From the NCBI GenBank assembly GCA_029785235.1, contig JAFMAA010000005.1, forward strand, positions 1 to 64,000: DNA of 64,000 bases. Reading direction: 5' to 3'. A program made the translations under genes and the position numbers. Under the pieces are notes generated by a model that saw only the letters and a program-made list of their open reading frames with translations, was not told the origin of the DNA and did not search any database. Shown here one piece after another: positions 52,604 through 61,033 of the stretch (position 1 is its first letter; each line of letters begins with the position of its first letter). Origin of the DNA: Nitrososphaerota archaeon. GTDB lineage: Archaea; Thermoproteota; Nitrososphaeria; Nitrososphaerales; UBA183.

Positions 52604-53827
52604 TTACGCCTCAGTGAACTTCCCGTCCTCTTGGTAGAGGTACACTTTCTCCGTTCCCGCCTCGCACTTCTCTTTGACCAACCAAGTCTGCCTCACGTTG
52701 TCCCAACTTACCGAACCAATCCTGGGCCTGCCGCTCGGCATGCCAAAACCACCCTTCCAATCCATTGTCCCCTTCGTCTCTATCTGGACCTGACCGTCGA
52801 TCGAGGACACCACGAGCCAGAACTCCTTCCCGCATTTCTTGTTGGCACAATTGCCGCTCCTCCCGTAGACCCCTTCTGGAGTGACGGAGTCTTTCTTTGG
52901 GACCGCGGCCCTATCGAACTTGTAGAGCGTCACAGTGGACCTCTCCTTGAGCTCGAATGGGTTCTGCGCGCCGCAGTGTGGACACTCGACGAATGGGAGA
53001 TTCTCCTTGTACGGGACGCCCGCAGGCGGAGACCCGCCACCGTCCAGCTTGTGCGTGCGTCTCAGTTTTCTTCCGCTCGCAGTCGTTGTGCTACCGTACT
53101 CTGGGAAGAGTTCACTGAACCAAGGAGCTAGGCCGTCGACCAGCCCACTCAGGGTACTGGCGCGCAGGGAAGCCTTGACTTCCCTCGCGGTGAACCTGGA
53201 GACGGCAGCCACGGCGGCCATCTCGTAGAGCTTTCTCTCGTCACTCGCCTCCGCGAAGGCTTCGAGGTGGCCGAGCTGGAATGAGAACCCGGTCTTGACT
53301 TCTATGTCGTACAGCCGCTTCAGCTTGTCCCCGAAGACGCCGGCAAGGGAGATCATCCTCTTCACCTCTTCCGCGCTCTCGCCAATCCTGCAGGAGGCCT
53401 GGAGAATCTCTTTCTCGCCGGCCAATTTGGAGGCTAGGTCGTACGACCTCATCTCATCGAGGACGGACAGGTTCTTGCTCCTCAGGTTCTCAGACATGGA
53501 CCTCGAAAAGAGCTCGACGAAAGGCAACCTGTCGTCCAGGATTGTGAGGTAGCTCGTCGGCTGCCCATACTTCTCGAAGAGCCTTCTGACTGCGAAGAGC
53601 CTATTTCTGCCGATGTACACAAAGTACCCTGTCCCGTCCTGCTTCTCGACAGCTCTCCCGGGCTGGAGCTGGCCGTTCACCCTGATGTCTTCCGCGAGCC
53701 GGTCAATCTGGTGGTACTCCAGCCTGGAGTGCAGGTCGGGATGGGGCTCACACAGCTCTATCGGGAGTGCCACGGCCCTCCAGTCCTCCTTCGCCACCTT
53801 CTCCTCCTGCTTCTCCACAAAGCCCAT
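52604..53827 (-). CDS. ParB-like N-domain protein with C-terminal zinc ribbon
   Basis: About 407 residues from the ATG at 53827, just after the stop of the upstream gene; the frame extends 29 codons further but overlaps that gene. ParB/Srx-like block near residues 20-85 (DRLAEDIRVNGQLQPGRAVEKQ ... VYIGRNRLFAVRRLFEKYG). A helical middle follows, then CPHCGAQNPF and NCANKKCGKEFW zinc pairs. Probably replication or partition of the element; DNA binding is expected, enzymatic activity unknown. Confidence 0.65.
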   Translation of the reverse strand: MGFVEKQEEKVAKEDWRAVALPIELCEPHPDLHSRLEYHQIDRLAEDIRVNGQLQPGRAVEKQDGTGYFVYIGRNRLFAVRRLFEKYGQPTSYLTILDDRLPFVELFSRSMSENLRSKNLSVLDEMRSYDLASKLAGEKEILQASCRIGESAEEVKRMISLAGVFGDKLKRLYDIEVKTGFSFQLGHLEAFAEASDERKLYEMAAVAAVSRFTAREVKASLRASTLSGLVDGLAPWFSELFPEYGSTTTASGRKLRRTHKLDGGGSPPAGVPYKENLPFVECPHCGAQNPFELKERSTVTLYKFDRAAVPKKDSVTPEGVYGRSGNCANKKCGKEFWLVVSSIDGQVQIETKGTMDWKGGFGMPSGRPRIGSVSWDNVRQTWLVKEKCEAGTEKVYLYQEDGKFTEA

Positions 53828-53834
53828 TTCTGAA

Positions 53835-55256
53835 TCAGCTAACCTCCCTGGTCTTCGTAGCAGACACAGATTGTCTATCCTCGTCGACGTTTCCTCCTTG
53901 GTTCGACCCACCACCCATTCCCTCCTCGGACGACCTTCTCACCTCGTCGAAGCCGACCTCGTTCTTGAGCAAGAGGCCCACCTTCCCGAGGTAGCTCCCC
54001 CTGGCGAGGCCTAGCCTGATAATCATGGATTGCGCGAGGCTCTTCATTGCGATTGGGAGAGAATCGAAGACGGCTTGGTCGGCGAAGTAGAGGGCATCGA
54101 CGGCCACGCTCTCGGGGGACCTCCCGTGCGCATCCTTAATCATCTCATTGAAAAGGGAGGCGAACCTCAACTCGGCCTCCCTCAGACAGCCGGAGACGTC
54201 CATCAGCATCGAAGAGACCGGGAACTTGGAGGGGAGGAACCGCTTCATGACCGCCTCGACGTTGACCGAAAGCTCTGGGTAGAGCATCGCTGACCCGGTC
54301 GCGGCCCAGTCCGGCCGGACTGCCACGTCCTCCTGAGCCTTGAAGAGGTAGAAGCATTTCCTGCCCGCGAGGACCCTGAGCGTCTGCCAGTCAGGTTGGT
54401 CGGACTCGTAAGGCGAGCGTGCCTTAATGATGGCCCCACCTCCGCTGACCCTGATCTCCACCTCGCCCTCCTCGCCGCCATCCTCCTCCAAGAGGTCGCT
54501 CAGGTAAATGGGAACTCTGACTAGTTTGGGCGACCGCGTAATCCTCATCGTTCGCTCGCGGTCGTTCACGAACAGCCTCAGGTTGTCTGGGTCGCGCGTG
54601 GCCACCGTGATGTGGACCGATTCAAGCCGAATCCTGAAGCCGGCCCTGGCGAGGGCGCGATGCGTCTTCTGCATCGACCTGCCGATGCCCCTGCACTGCT
54701 TTAGGAAGGCGAAGGCGACCGCCTTCTCCAGTGTAATCCTGCCGTTCTTCCTCCTGTGGCCGGCGCCACTGCCGTTCTTCTTCGCCCTCTTCCATGTCGC
54801 CACCGCCTCCCGCTCCATATCCCCCAGGATTCTGATTCTCGCCTCTGGTGAGACATCGAGCTGGGCTACCGCAGCCGACGCCCTGTCGTGGACGGTCTTC
54901 TCCACGGTGTCGACGTGGATTCCCTTCGCGATGTTGTGCTCCTTGACAGTGGCCGTGTGGTCGATTATCTTTTTGAGGTCGGACCTCGACGGGACGCTAT
55001 CGCCGTAGGGCGTCAGACCGGTGCTTGCGCCGATGGCTATTTGGGCCCGCTCCTCCTCCCCAGCCTCTTCGCCGCAGCAGGAAGGACAGTAATTGGCATG
55101 GTATGGCGTTCCACACCGGTTGCATATCGTACCGCAGCTGGCACACCTCCCGTCAACGAGGGGTGACTTTCCGCAGTAAGGGCAGGGGAAAATAATCTGT
55201 CCCAGCTGTGGTGAAGATGACGGCTGTTGTGGCTGGGTGCTCTGGTGGTCAACCAT
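53835..55256 (-). CDS. Large zinc-finger protein of the element, partner of the ParB-like gene
   Basis: About 473 residues from the ATG at 55256 (a TATA-like AAATAACTAAAGG lies about 35 bp before). The N-terminus has four CxxC pairs within 40 residues (CPYCG, CASC, CNRCG, CPSCC), i.e. two zinc ribbons. A helical part (ITLEKAVAFAFLKQCRGIGRSMQKTHRAL) faintly resembles a TFB cyclin repeat. A beta-rich part and an acidic tail follow. No family recognised. It lies 7 bp before the ParB-like gene, so the two are one operon. Confidence 0.6.
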   Translation of the reverse strand: MVDHQSTQPQQPSSSPQLGQIIFPCPYCGKSPLVDGRCASCGTICNRCGTPYHANYCPSCCGEEAGEEERAQIAIGASTGLTPYGDSVPSRSDLKKIIDHTATVKEHNIAKGIHVDTVEKTVHDRASAAVAQLDVSPEARIRILGDMEREAVATWKRAKKNGSGAGHRRKNGRITLEKAVAFAFLKQCRGIGRSMQKTHRALARAGFRIRLESVHITVATRDPDNLRLFVNDRERTMRITRSPKLVRVPIYLSDLLEEDGGEEGEVEIRVSGGGAIIKARSPYESDQPDWQTLRVLAGRKCFYLFKAQEDVAVRPDWAATGSAMLYPELSVNVEAVMKRFLPSKFPVSSMLMDVSGCLREAELRFASLFNEMIKDAHGRSPESVAVDALYFADQAVFDSLPIAMKSLAQSMIIRLGLARGSYLGKVGLLLKNEVGFDEVRRSSEEGMGGGSNQGGNVDEDRQSVSATKTREVS

Positions 55257-55901
55257 GCCTTTCCTTCTATAGCCATAGAGAGCACTCTTCCCTTTAGTTA
55301 TTTGGTGATTTGCCCACGTGATTTGGCCATGAGCGGTGCTCAAACTACTCACATTGAGTTTAGGGCTGAGTTGGGGCAAGCGCAGCGGACTGCAGAAGAG
55401 CACACTTTAACTTCTGATGATGGTGATTTGATCAACCCTCGAAATTGTACATCGACTTCACTTCGGTTACCACTTGGTCAAAACTGAAACCCTTGCGAAA
55501 GACCGTGTCCTGGAGGCTCGACTTCTTTCCATCGCTTCGTAGCATGGCGTCAAGCTGATGTCTACATCCTTCGACACAGACCGCTGTCCTTGCCTTGTGC
55601 CTTTCTACGAGTCTTTCAAATAGGTCCTTCGTCAGTCTCCAGTCGATTCTGTCGCTCTCTCATATCCTCATCACGTTGTAGGTGTCGAAGTGATTCCGCT
55701 GCCTTCCGTCCGAACCGATTATGAAGAGCCAGCAGAAGTGTGGGATGACATCAATAAGCTAGCAGCCGAGCTTTGCGGGATTGGCGAAAATAGACTGGAA
55801 GAGACAAAGATGGTTCTTTGAATTCCAAAAGAAGGTGGAGCAGAAGAGACAGATTTGGAATAGAAGCACTGCAGAGGAATTACCTCGATTAATGATCTGC
55901 A
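55257..55901. other. Gap between element genes, containing a decayed frame
   Basis: About 640 bp, more AT-rich than the host genes. Apart from the frame at 55432-55760, only short open frames without motifs are seen. Confidence 0.35.
55432..55760 (-). pseudogene. Decayed coding frame
   Basis: On the minus strand a coding-like frame reads PHFCWLFIIGSDGRQRNHFD and TYNVMRI, then an in-frame TGA, then DWRLTKDLFERLVERHKART and FRKGFSFDQVVTEVKSMYNFEG to a final TGA. No usable start is present after the internal stop. Family not recognised. It looks like the remains of an element gene. Confidence 0.35.
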
Positions 55902-57401
55902 CTAGACCAGCAGCAAGAATATGGAAACAGGAATCTCCAAGTAACTTCTTCGGGATTCTAATGAGTCCCTTGTAAGTAATAAGCCGTTCGAGGCCTTACC
56001 TCCCTTTTGAAAGTCGATGATTCCAAAACCATCCTCTTTTCGAATTCTTGCTTGATACTTCACCTCGACTGGCAGGTATTGAGTTGATTGTCTAACTGCG
56101 AAATCGAGTTCGCGTTTCTTCTTGCTCTGTGAAAAGAACAACAGGGTGGCGTAGTCGAACTGAGTGGAAGGCGAGTAGCTAAAGAGTAGTCTCACGAGGT
56201 GACTCGCGACGACGCTCTCGGTCAGCTTCCCGATGTTCTCGGCTTTCTTGAGATAATCGAGAGCTTCCTCGTATGGTTCAACAGCCAGGGACCACGACCT
56301 TAGGGCGTGATACATGAACGGATCTTCGAAGTAGATTTTCCTCTCTCCCCTGTAGATGGGGGAGTCCTTGCTCTGGTCTAGCCGGTAAATTCCGGCCAAA
56401 ACGAAGCTATCCTTCAGATATTCTAGGTACGAAGAGACGGTATTGTGTGATGATATCTCTGTATCCTCCTGCAGATTGTGCAGACTGACGGGAGACCCAA
56501 GCGTGTCTGCTATCTTTCTCACTACCTGCCTCATTAGCGCGTCATTTCCGCCCCACTTTCTGATGTCTCTGAGAAGCAGCTCGACGTATCCTTCGTAGAT
56601 GTCCTTTGTTATGGTGTCATCTGAGACGAAGGCATTGATGGCACGCGGGATTCCTCCAGTTATCAGGTACTCGTTATAGAGTTGATTCAATTCCTTCAAA
56701 TGGAGAAAGGCTTCCTGCAATTCTTCAGGAAGTTTACCACTTGCAATCTGTGAAATCATTTGGTGCCGTCTTTCCCTCTTCAGAATGTTCTGACTGCTAA
56801 TCAGCGTCGCCAAGTTTTCGCTTCTCGTCTCAGCGTATTCCGAAAATTTCATGGGCAATAGAATCTTGTCGGGTAGTTTGTCCCTGAGTTTGTGAATGTC
56901 TCCCCTCCGCCTTGCCAGGTTTTCCGAGGCCCTTCTCAAATCAATGCTGTGGGAGCCTGTCAATATCAAGGTAGAACCTCTTAGTCTTCCCCTATCGTAG
57001 AGATACTTGATGCCCTTCTGCCAGTCCTTGACGGAGGATATTTCGTCTAGGAAGATGTAGCGTCTTCCCTTGACTCCGCGTGAGAAGGCTAGATACGCAT
57101 CTACAATTTCCACCAACCTTTCTGGCTTTTCGACCAAGTCACACGCCCAATAGAAGATGGCTCTGGGCGGAGTTCTTCTTCCCAGCAATTCTCTGATTTT
57201 TAGCTTAGATAGTGTGGTCTTCCCTACTTGCCGAGGTCCGCGCAATATATAGATGACATCGACGTCCCATTGTATCGTTTCTCCGAGTCTCGGATTCCAC
57301 TTGAACTTCGCATTCGTCCATTCTTGGACATTGTTGTCTTGTTCTATCGAACTTGGGTCTGCCCACCACGGATTGCTGTCGAACAACTCTGGAGTGTTCA
57401 T
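55902..57401 (-). CDS. AAA+ ATPase with DUF4143
   Basis: 499 residues. Walker A VIYILRGPRQVGKTTLSKL (residues about 50-65), Walker B KGRRYIFLDEISSVKDW, a sensor-like STLILTGSHSIDLRR, then a DUF4143 C-terminal part (GGIPRAINAF ... ELDFAVRQSTQYLPVEVKYQ). Widespread in archaea and often on mobile or accessory DNA; cellular role unclear. AT-richer than host genes. The ATG lies about 30 bp after a TATA (CTTATAAAG, minus strand), leaderless. Confidence 0.85.
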   Translation of the reverse strand: MNTPELFDSNPWWADPSSIEQDNNVQEWTNAKFKWNPRLGETIQWDVDVIYILRGPRQVGKTTLSKLKIRELLGRRTPPRAIFYWACDLVEKPERLVEIVDAYLAFSRGVKGRRYIFLDEISSVKDWQKGIKYLYDRGRLRGSTLILTGSHSIDLRRASENLARRRGDIHKLRDKLPDKILLPMKFSEYAETRSENLATLISSQNILKRERRHQMISQIASGKLPEELQEAFLHLKELNQLYNEYLITGGIPRAINAFVSDDTITKDIYEGYVELLLRDIRKWGGNDALMRQVVRKIADTLGSPVSLHNLQEDTEISSHNTVSSYLEYLKDSFVLAGIYRLDQSKDSPIYRGERKIYFEDPFMYHALRSWSLAVEPYEEALDYLKKAENIGKLTESVVASHLVRLLFSYSPSTQFDYATLLFFSQSKKKRELDFAVRQSTQYLPVEVKYQARIRKEDGFGIIDFQKGGKASNGLLLTRDSLESRRSYLEIPVSIFLLLV

Positions 57402-57418
57402 GGTAATTGGATGCTTTG

Positions 57419-57460
57419 TTGACCATTACTTTATAAGGATTTGGTCAATATAATGACCAA
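57419..57460 (-). promoter_or_regulatory. ATPase-gene promoter with TTGGTCA repeats
   Basis: Perfect inverted repeat TTGGTCA-N6-TGACCAA at 57441-57460, directly upstream of the TATA (about 57427-57437), and a further TTGACCA half-site at 57419-57425 downstream of it. The two flank the TATA, which suggests looping or cooperative repression. The regulator is not identified. Confidence 0.55.
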
Positions 57461-57659
57461 TTACTCGGTAGGCGCACGGATCCGCAGTTCTACCGAGCTA
57501 GCCTAGGCCGACGAATTCGTGGCATCCTCCCATCAGACCTCGGTCAGGGCGTCCGTTTCTGTTCGCCTGCCTCTGGCCCCGCGTCATCGCGGTGGCGTAT
57601 CACCTCCATACGACTTGGACCCTTAACTAAGGTCGTTCTCAATTTGCCAGCAAATTAAC

Positions 57660-57680
57660 GCTCAAATCCGACCCGCGGCA
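57660..57680 (+). repeat. Intron-less copy of the tRNA-Phe 3' end (att-like)
   Basis: 21 bp identical to the spliced 3' end of the tRNA-Phe (T-loop CTCAAAT, CCGAC, acceptor CCGCGGC, A73), without the 22-nt intron that interrupts this region in the tRNA gene itself. Typical of an attachment site left by integration into a tRNA gene. Confidence 0.75.
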
Positions 57681-57701
57681 CGCATATGCGTGTTCAAATC
57701 G
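57675..57701 (+). repeat. RHH-gene 5' fragment repeat, copy 1
   Basis: GCGGCACGC-N4-GCGTGTTCAAATCG. Nearly identical to 62076-62102 and similar to 63204-63227. In one frame it reads RGTHMRVQIA, the other copies CGTPKRAQIG and CDTPIRAQRP, so it is probably the beta-strand part of a broken ribbon-helix-helix gene. Confidence 0.5.
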
Positions 57702-57786
57702 CCCTTGTTATAGTCATTTTGCTATTATATTATAGCATCTTTGCTATCTTAATATAGGACCGACGGATTGACAGCCGACGAGGAAG

Positions 57787-58842
57787 ATGAACGGCACCGA
57801 GTTAAGGGTCCTGGAAGCCATGTCGAAGCGGTTGAGCGACCCCGTCTCCATCCGCCAACTGACCTCGGAGATCCAGGAGGAGTCCGGCCCCGCCTATTAC
57901 CCGAACATCTACCGAGCATTGTCGTCGCTCCAGAAAGAAGGCATCGTCACGATGGAGAAACAGGGGAAGGCGTCCATCCCATCCCTCAACTTCGCGAACT
58001 ACTTGCTCCTCGATACCCTGACCGAGATGGAGCTCCAGAAGAAGCAGGAGTTCCTGCGGAAGTGGCCCGATACGTGGGGCCTGTTCGAGAGCCTGGAAAG
58101 GGAGCTCGGGGACATGCCCTCCGTCGGGTCGATCCTCCTCCTCGACCCTGAGCGCAACGTGAAGCTGAACCGGGCGGAGCCGCTGGTCCTCATGGAGGGG
58201 AAGGACAAGGCCCACGAAGGGAAAGTGGAGAAGGCCGCCCATGAGATAGGAGCACGGCTCAACGTAAGGGTGGAACCGCTAGTGGTGGCCGGCACTGAGC
58301 TAATCGAGGGGCTAAGGTCCCCCGAGAAGAACCCGTTCAAGGAGATGATTCCGGACATGGTGGTTCTCCACTTACCTCAGAAGTTCTGGAGGCTGATACG
58401 GAACGCAGTGGTTCATGGAGTACGCATCAGGTTCGACCTCGATAGGACCGACCCTTCCAAGATAGGCGAGAAGGACCTGGTCCATAACTTTCCGAAGTTG
58501 GGGTACAAGGAGTTCGGGTCAGAAGCAGACTGGGGACAGGATTTCTCTGTAGAGTACATTGTCTCTTCAGTACTCCTGGGCGGGAATGAGAGACGGATCG
58601 CAGCCGTCCCCGTACTCCTTGCGAAGAACAAGATAGACCACTCCCTCCTTGTTTTTCTTTCCCAGAAGTACGGTTTCGCGGAGAAGCTTCTGGGGATCCT
58701 GATTGTCCTGATCAAAGTAGCACCGTCCAGGGAAATCGAACATACTGTTGCGGCTATGAGCAGCGCCGGCATCCGTCCCGCCAAGATGGACGACGTTCAC
58801 ATCAGACAGACGCTGCGCATCTATGGAAGCGGAGCCAAGTAG
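57787..58842 (+). CDS. Winged-helix protein with possible degenerate nucleotidyltransferase domain
   Basis: 351 residues. N-terminal winged helix (LRVLEAMSKRLSDPVSIRQL ... YPNIYRALSSLQKEGIVTMEKQGK). The middle has SVGSILLLDPERNVKLNRAEPLVLM, shaped like a nucleotidyltransferase core but without the GS-x-D-x-D residues. The C-terminal half is helical with IPDMVVLHLPQKFWRLIRNAVVHG. The layout recalls AbiE-type or MNT-type proteins whose enzyme domain is inactive. The nearest gene is far downstream; the partner is unknown. Confidence 0.55.
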   Translation: MNGTELRVLEAMSKRLSDPVSIRQLTSEIQEESGPAYYPNIYRALSSLQKEGIVTMEKQGKASIPSLNFANYLLLDTLTEMELQKKQEFLRKWPDTWGLFESLERELGDMPSVGSILLLDPERNVKLNRAEPLVLMEGKDKAHEGKVEKAAHEIGARLNVRVEPLVVAGTELIEGLRSPEKNPFKEMIPDMVVLHLPQKFWRLIRNAVVHGVRIRFDLDRTDPSKIGEKDLVHNFPKLGYKEFGSEADWGQDFSVEYIVSSVLLGGNERRIAAVPVLLAKNKIDHSLLVFLSQKYGFAEKLLGILIVLIKVAPSREIEHTVAAMSSAGIRPAKMDDVHIRQTLRIYGSGAK

Positions 58843-58844
58843 CC

Positions 58845-58937
58845 TTGGCGTGAACTCGAGAGCCTGCAGACAAGAACTGGCATTCCTATTTGGAGAATGA
58901 TTGTTCGCTGGATAGAAATGGGAGTTCCACTTTGACT
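58845..58937 (+). pseudogene. RHH-like gene 3' fragment, copy 1
   Basis: Directly after the stop of the winged-helix gene and in the same frame: WRELESLQTRTGIPIWRMIV, then RWIEMGVPL and TGA. This is the helix-helix part of a small ribbon-helix-helix-like protein without its start. Its core 58886-58922 is repeated at 63258-63294 with 35 of 37 bases identical. Confidence 0.5.
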
Positions 58938-59053
58938 CGCTCGAAATCTGGTAAGTTCAGCCCCTACTTTCGAAAAGGCTGTTTCGTCTCGACAGTTGAT
59001 ACCCGATTGCAGCGTTGGCCTCTTAAGAAACCAGTTCGGTCTCAGATTGGGGT

Positions 59054-60094
59054 TTGCCAGTAAAGGTGAAGGAGCGTCGGCGCGTGGGGGGCGTAATCTC
59101 CGACAGAACGATTTTCGAAGACGCAGTGATATTTAGGGAGAAAGGCGAACGCCTCACAAGCTACGGATACTTCAATCTGTACGGAAAGCGGTACATTGTT
59201 TCGGCCTATTTCCCGACTCGAAGATACTGGTGGAGGTTAGCCCACAACATTCCCACGCACATCTCCTCGATAGTCTTCCCTAGCGCTTACCTAAAGGGTA
59301 AGAGAATCGATGAGTTGGTCCGTGGCGTTAGGGTCTATGATGAGAGGTCGCACTTCGTAAGGTACGAGAGGAATCTGTACCTCGGAGCATTCAGAGCAGT
59401 GCGAATCTGGATTCGAGTCTACCTAGATCCATTCTACCCGCCCAGGCCGAATTACTTCGACGCGAAACTGAAGGTTCTTCGAAAGATTACAGAGGTTTCG
59501 AAGCGGCGACAAGAAATCAAACTGCGGGAAGCCCTCCCTGAATTCTACATAGAGCAAATTCGGAAGGCAGACGAGCAGATGCTATTGTACTTGGCAACGC
59601 TGGAGAAGCGTAACGACTCGCTGCGTACATTGACTTCGACGCTCATCAGCGTGTCTGATGCCCCCGCCAGCGTCAACATGGATGATCTCCTCAGAAAGGC
59701 TCGGCGATTCGAAGCCTTGCTGGAGGAACTTGAAGGCATTTGCGAACAGAGGGCGAAGTCGTGGCCAGATGCCGAGCTCGCACGAACAGCTCTTTCTGAC
59801 TTCAGACAAAGGAAGGAGAATCTTGTCAAGAGATATGGGCCTAGAGCACTGTTGGATGGGATTGTCGGGGTAGTCTTTGGAGTTTTGTCCGGCGGCTCCC
59901 TCGCAGTGGGCTTCCTATTCTCAGTATCATCGGAGCTGGGAATCGGCTTCCTTAGGGATTTCATCCTAGGTCCCAAACACCAGGTCGAAAGACTCTTGGA
60001 AGAGGCGAAGTCATACCGGAGGGCGGTCGAAAGAGTACGCGATTTCGTCGCCCTTTACAGACTCCGTCCGCAACAAGATGCCTTTCGAGTTTGA
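59054..60094 (+). CDS. Hypothetical protein with C-terminal hydrophobic segments
   Basis: 346 residues, TTG start. The N-terminal half is basic and beta-rich (VGGVISDRTIFEDAVIF, YGYFNLYGKRYIVSAYFPTRRYWWRLAHN). A coiled coil (residues about 150-245) follows, then two hydrophobic stretches (LDGIVGVVFGVLSGGSLAVG, GFLFSVSSELGIGFLRDFIL) that may enter a membrane, and a short helical tail. No family recognised. A sensor-effector of a defence type is imaginable but not supported by motifs. Confidence 0.55.
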   Translation: MPVKVKERRRVGGVISDRTIFEDAVIFREKGERLTSYGYFNLYGKRYIVSAYFPTRRYWWRLAHNIPTHISSIVFPSAYLKGKRIDELVRGVRVYDERSHFVRYERNLYLGAFRAVRIWIRVYLDPFYPPRPNYFDAKLKVLRKITEVSKRRQEIKLREALPEFYIEQIRKADEQMLLYLATLEKRNDSLRTLTSTLISVSDAPASVNMDDLLRKARRFEALLEELEGICEQRAKSWPDAELARTALSDFRQRKENLVKRYGPRALLDGIVGVVFGVLSGGSLAVGFLFSVSSELGIGFLRDFILGPKHQVERLLEEAKSYRRAVERVRDFVALYRLRPQQDAFRV

Positions 60095-60097
60095 GCA

Positions 60098-60916
60098 TCA
60101 CCTTGCAGACAAAGAAGTCGTCCGCGTGACGTGTATGGTCCGTTGTGCATCCAAACTAACCGTGGTCTGAATTGAATTTCGGCGTCTTGGTGAGAAATCT
60201 CTCAAGGAGAGTGCCAGAACAATTAGGATAATCAAAGCCGTTACTATCGCCATGTCATTCAAGTCTGGCGGTGGGGGAGAAAGACCCGCGTCCACTATCC
60301 TCATCCATCCGAACATGTCGAACGAGGAATGCAACGATATGGAAAGTAGCAGATTGCCTGTTCTGAGGTACAAGTAACCCGCTCCAAGTCCCAATAGGAA
60401 AACTATGCTAACGGCCACAGATGTGAAAAGTGGAGGCCCCCAATATTCGGGAAGGTGAAAAGCTGCAAATATCACCGATGCGACAATCCAACCTCTTCTC
60501 TTTCCTATCTCGGCACCCAAAACAGTTTGAATCCCACCTCTGAAGAGGAATTCCTCGCAAAGGCCAACCCCGAACAAGATGAACGCTGAGAAGTAGATAA
60601 TGGAAGGAACTTCCGCGAATGTTAACCCGCCTGATTGGTTCAACGACCACAAGAAGAATGCGTTGCCGACTGCGACTATGACTGCGGCGACTACCAGTAA
60701 CTTGCGTCCTTTCGAGATGACACTAATCGAAATCCCGCTATATCTCAGTGCAATGATTGTTAAGGCGACGAAGATGAGATAACGTACATATTGGGCTTCC
60801 ATCATGTTGGAGAGTAGATTCAACGGAGCCGGAGCAATCAGCCCGAGCAAGAGGAAAACCAGTGACATCACGTGCAATTCTCGCCTTGACGGCTGCCTCT
60901 TCTTTCCCAATTGCAC
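60098..60916 (-). CDS. CPBP intramembrane metalloprotease
   Basis: 272 residues, about eight membrane helices. Catalytic motifs: LCEEFLFRGGIQTV (EExxxR), FAAFHLPEYW (FxxxH-like) and SISLHSSFDMFGW (HxxxD/N-like). The family processes prenylated or peptide substrates and includes bacteriocin-immunity (Abi) proteins. Convergent with the orphan gene (3 bp between stops). AT-richer than host genes. Confidence 0.88.
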   Translation of the reverse strand: MQLGKKRQPSRRELHVMSLVFLLLGLIAPAPLNLLSNMMEAQYVRYLIFVALTIIALRYSGISISVISKGRKLLVVAAVIVAVGNAFFLWSLNQSGGLTFAEVPSIIYFSAFILFGVGLCEEFLFRGGIQTVLGAEIGKRRGWIVASVIFAAFHLPEYWGPPLFTSVAVSIVFLLGLGAGYLYLRTGNLLLSISLHSSFDMFGWMRIVDAGLSPPPPDLNDMAIVTALIILIVLALSLRDFSPRRRNSIQTTVSLDAQRTIHVTRTTSLSAR

Positions 60917-61033
60917 AACGTCGGAATTGAGTGTCTAATAACGGGACAGGAGTCGCTTTAAAACTTCGCGTTGTTAGGCCATTGTACGTTCGCGACAGGA
61001 ATGATTTTACGCGTCGGCTAGACTCAGGCAGGT

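Larger units (their letters stand above)
51923..57680. mobile_element. Putative integrated element 1 at tRNA-Phe
   Basis: Bounded left by the tRNA-Phe 3' end and right by a second copy of that end (57660-57680). Contains a tspO with an internal stop, a ParB-like gene with a zinc-finger partner, a decayed frame and a DUF4143 ATPase. No integrase is recognisable, so it is defective or was moved by a helper. Size 5.76 kb, nearly the same as element 2. Confidence 0.55.
57461..57786. other. Junction region between elements 1 and 2
   Basis: About 325 bp without an intact gene. It contains the tRNA-Phe 3'-end copy (57660-57680), the palindrome CACGCATATGCGTG (57679-57692), an RHH-like gene fragment and the AT-rich repeat TGCTAT-N6-ATAGCA (57718-57735), with TTTGCTAT repeated just after it. 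The latter may be an operator for the gene at 57787. Confidence 0.45.
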
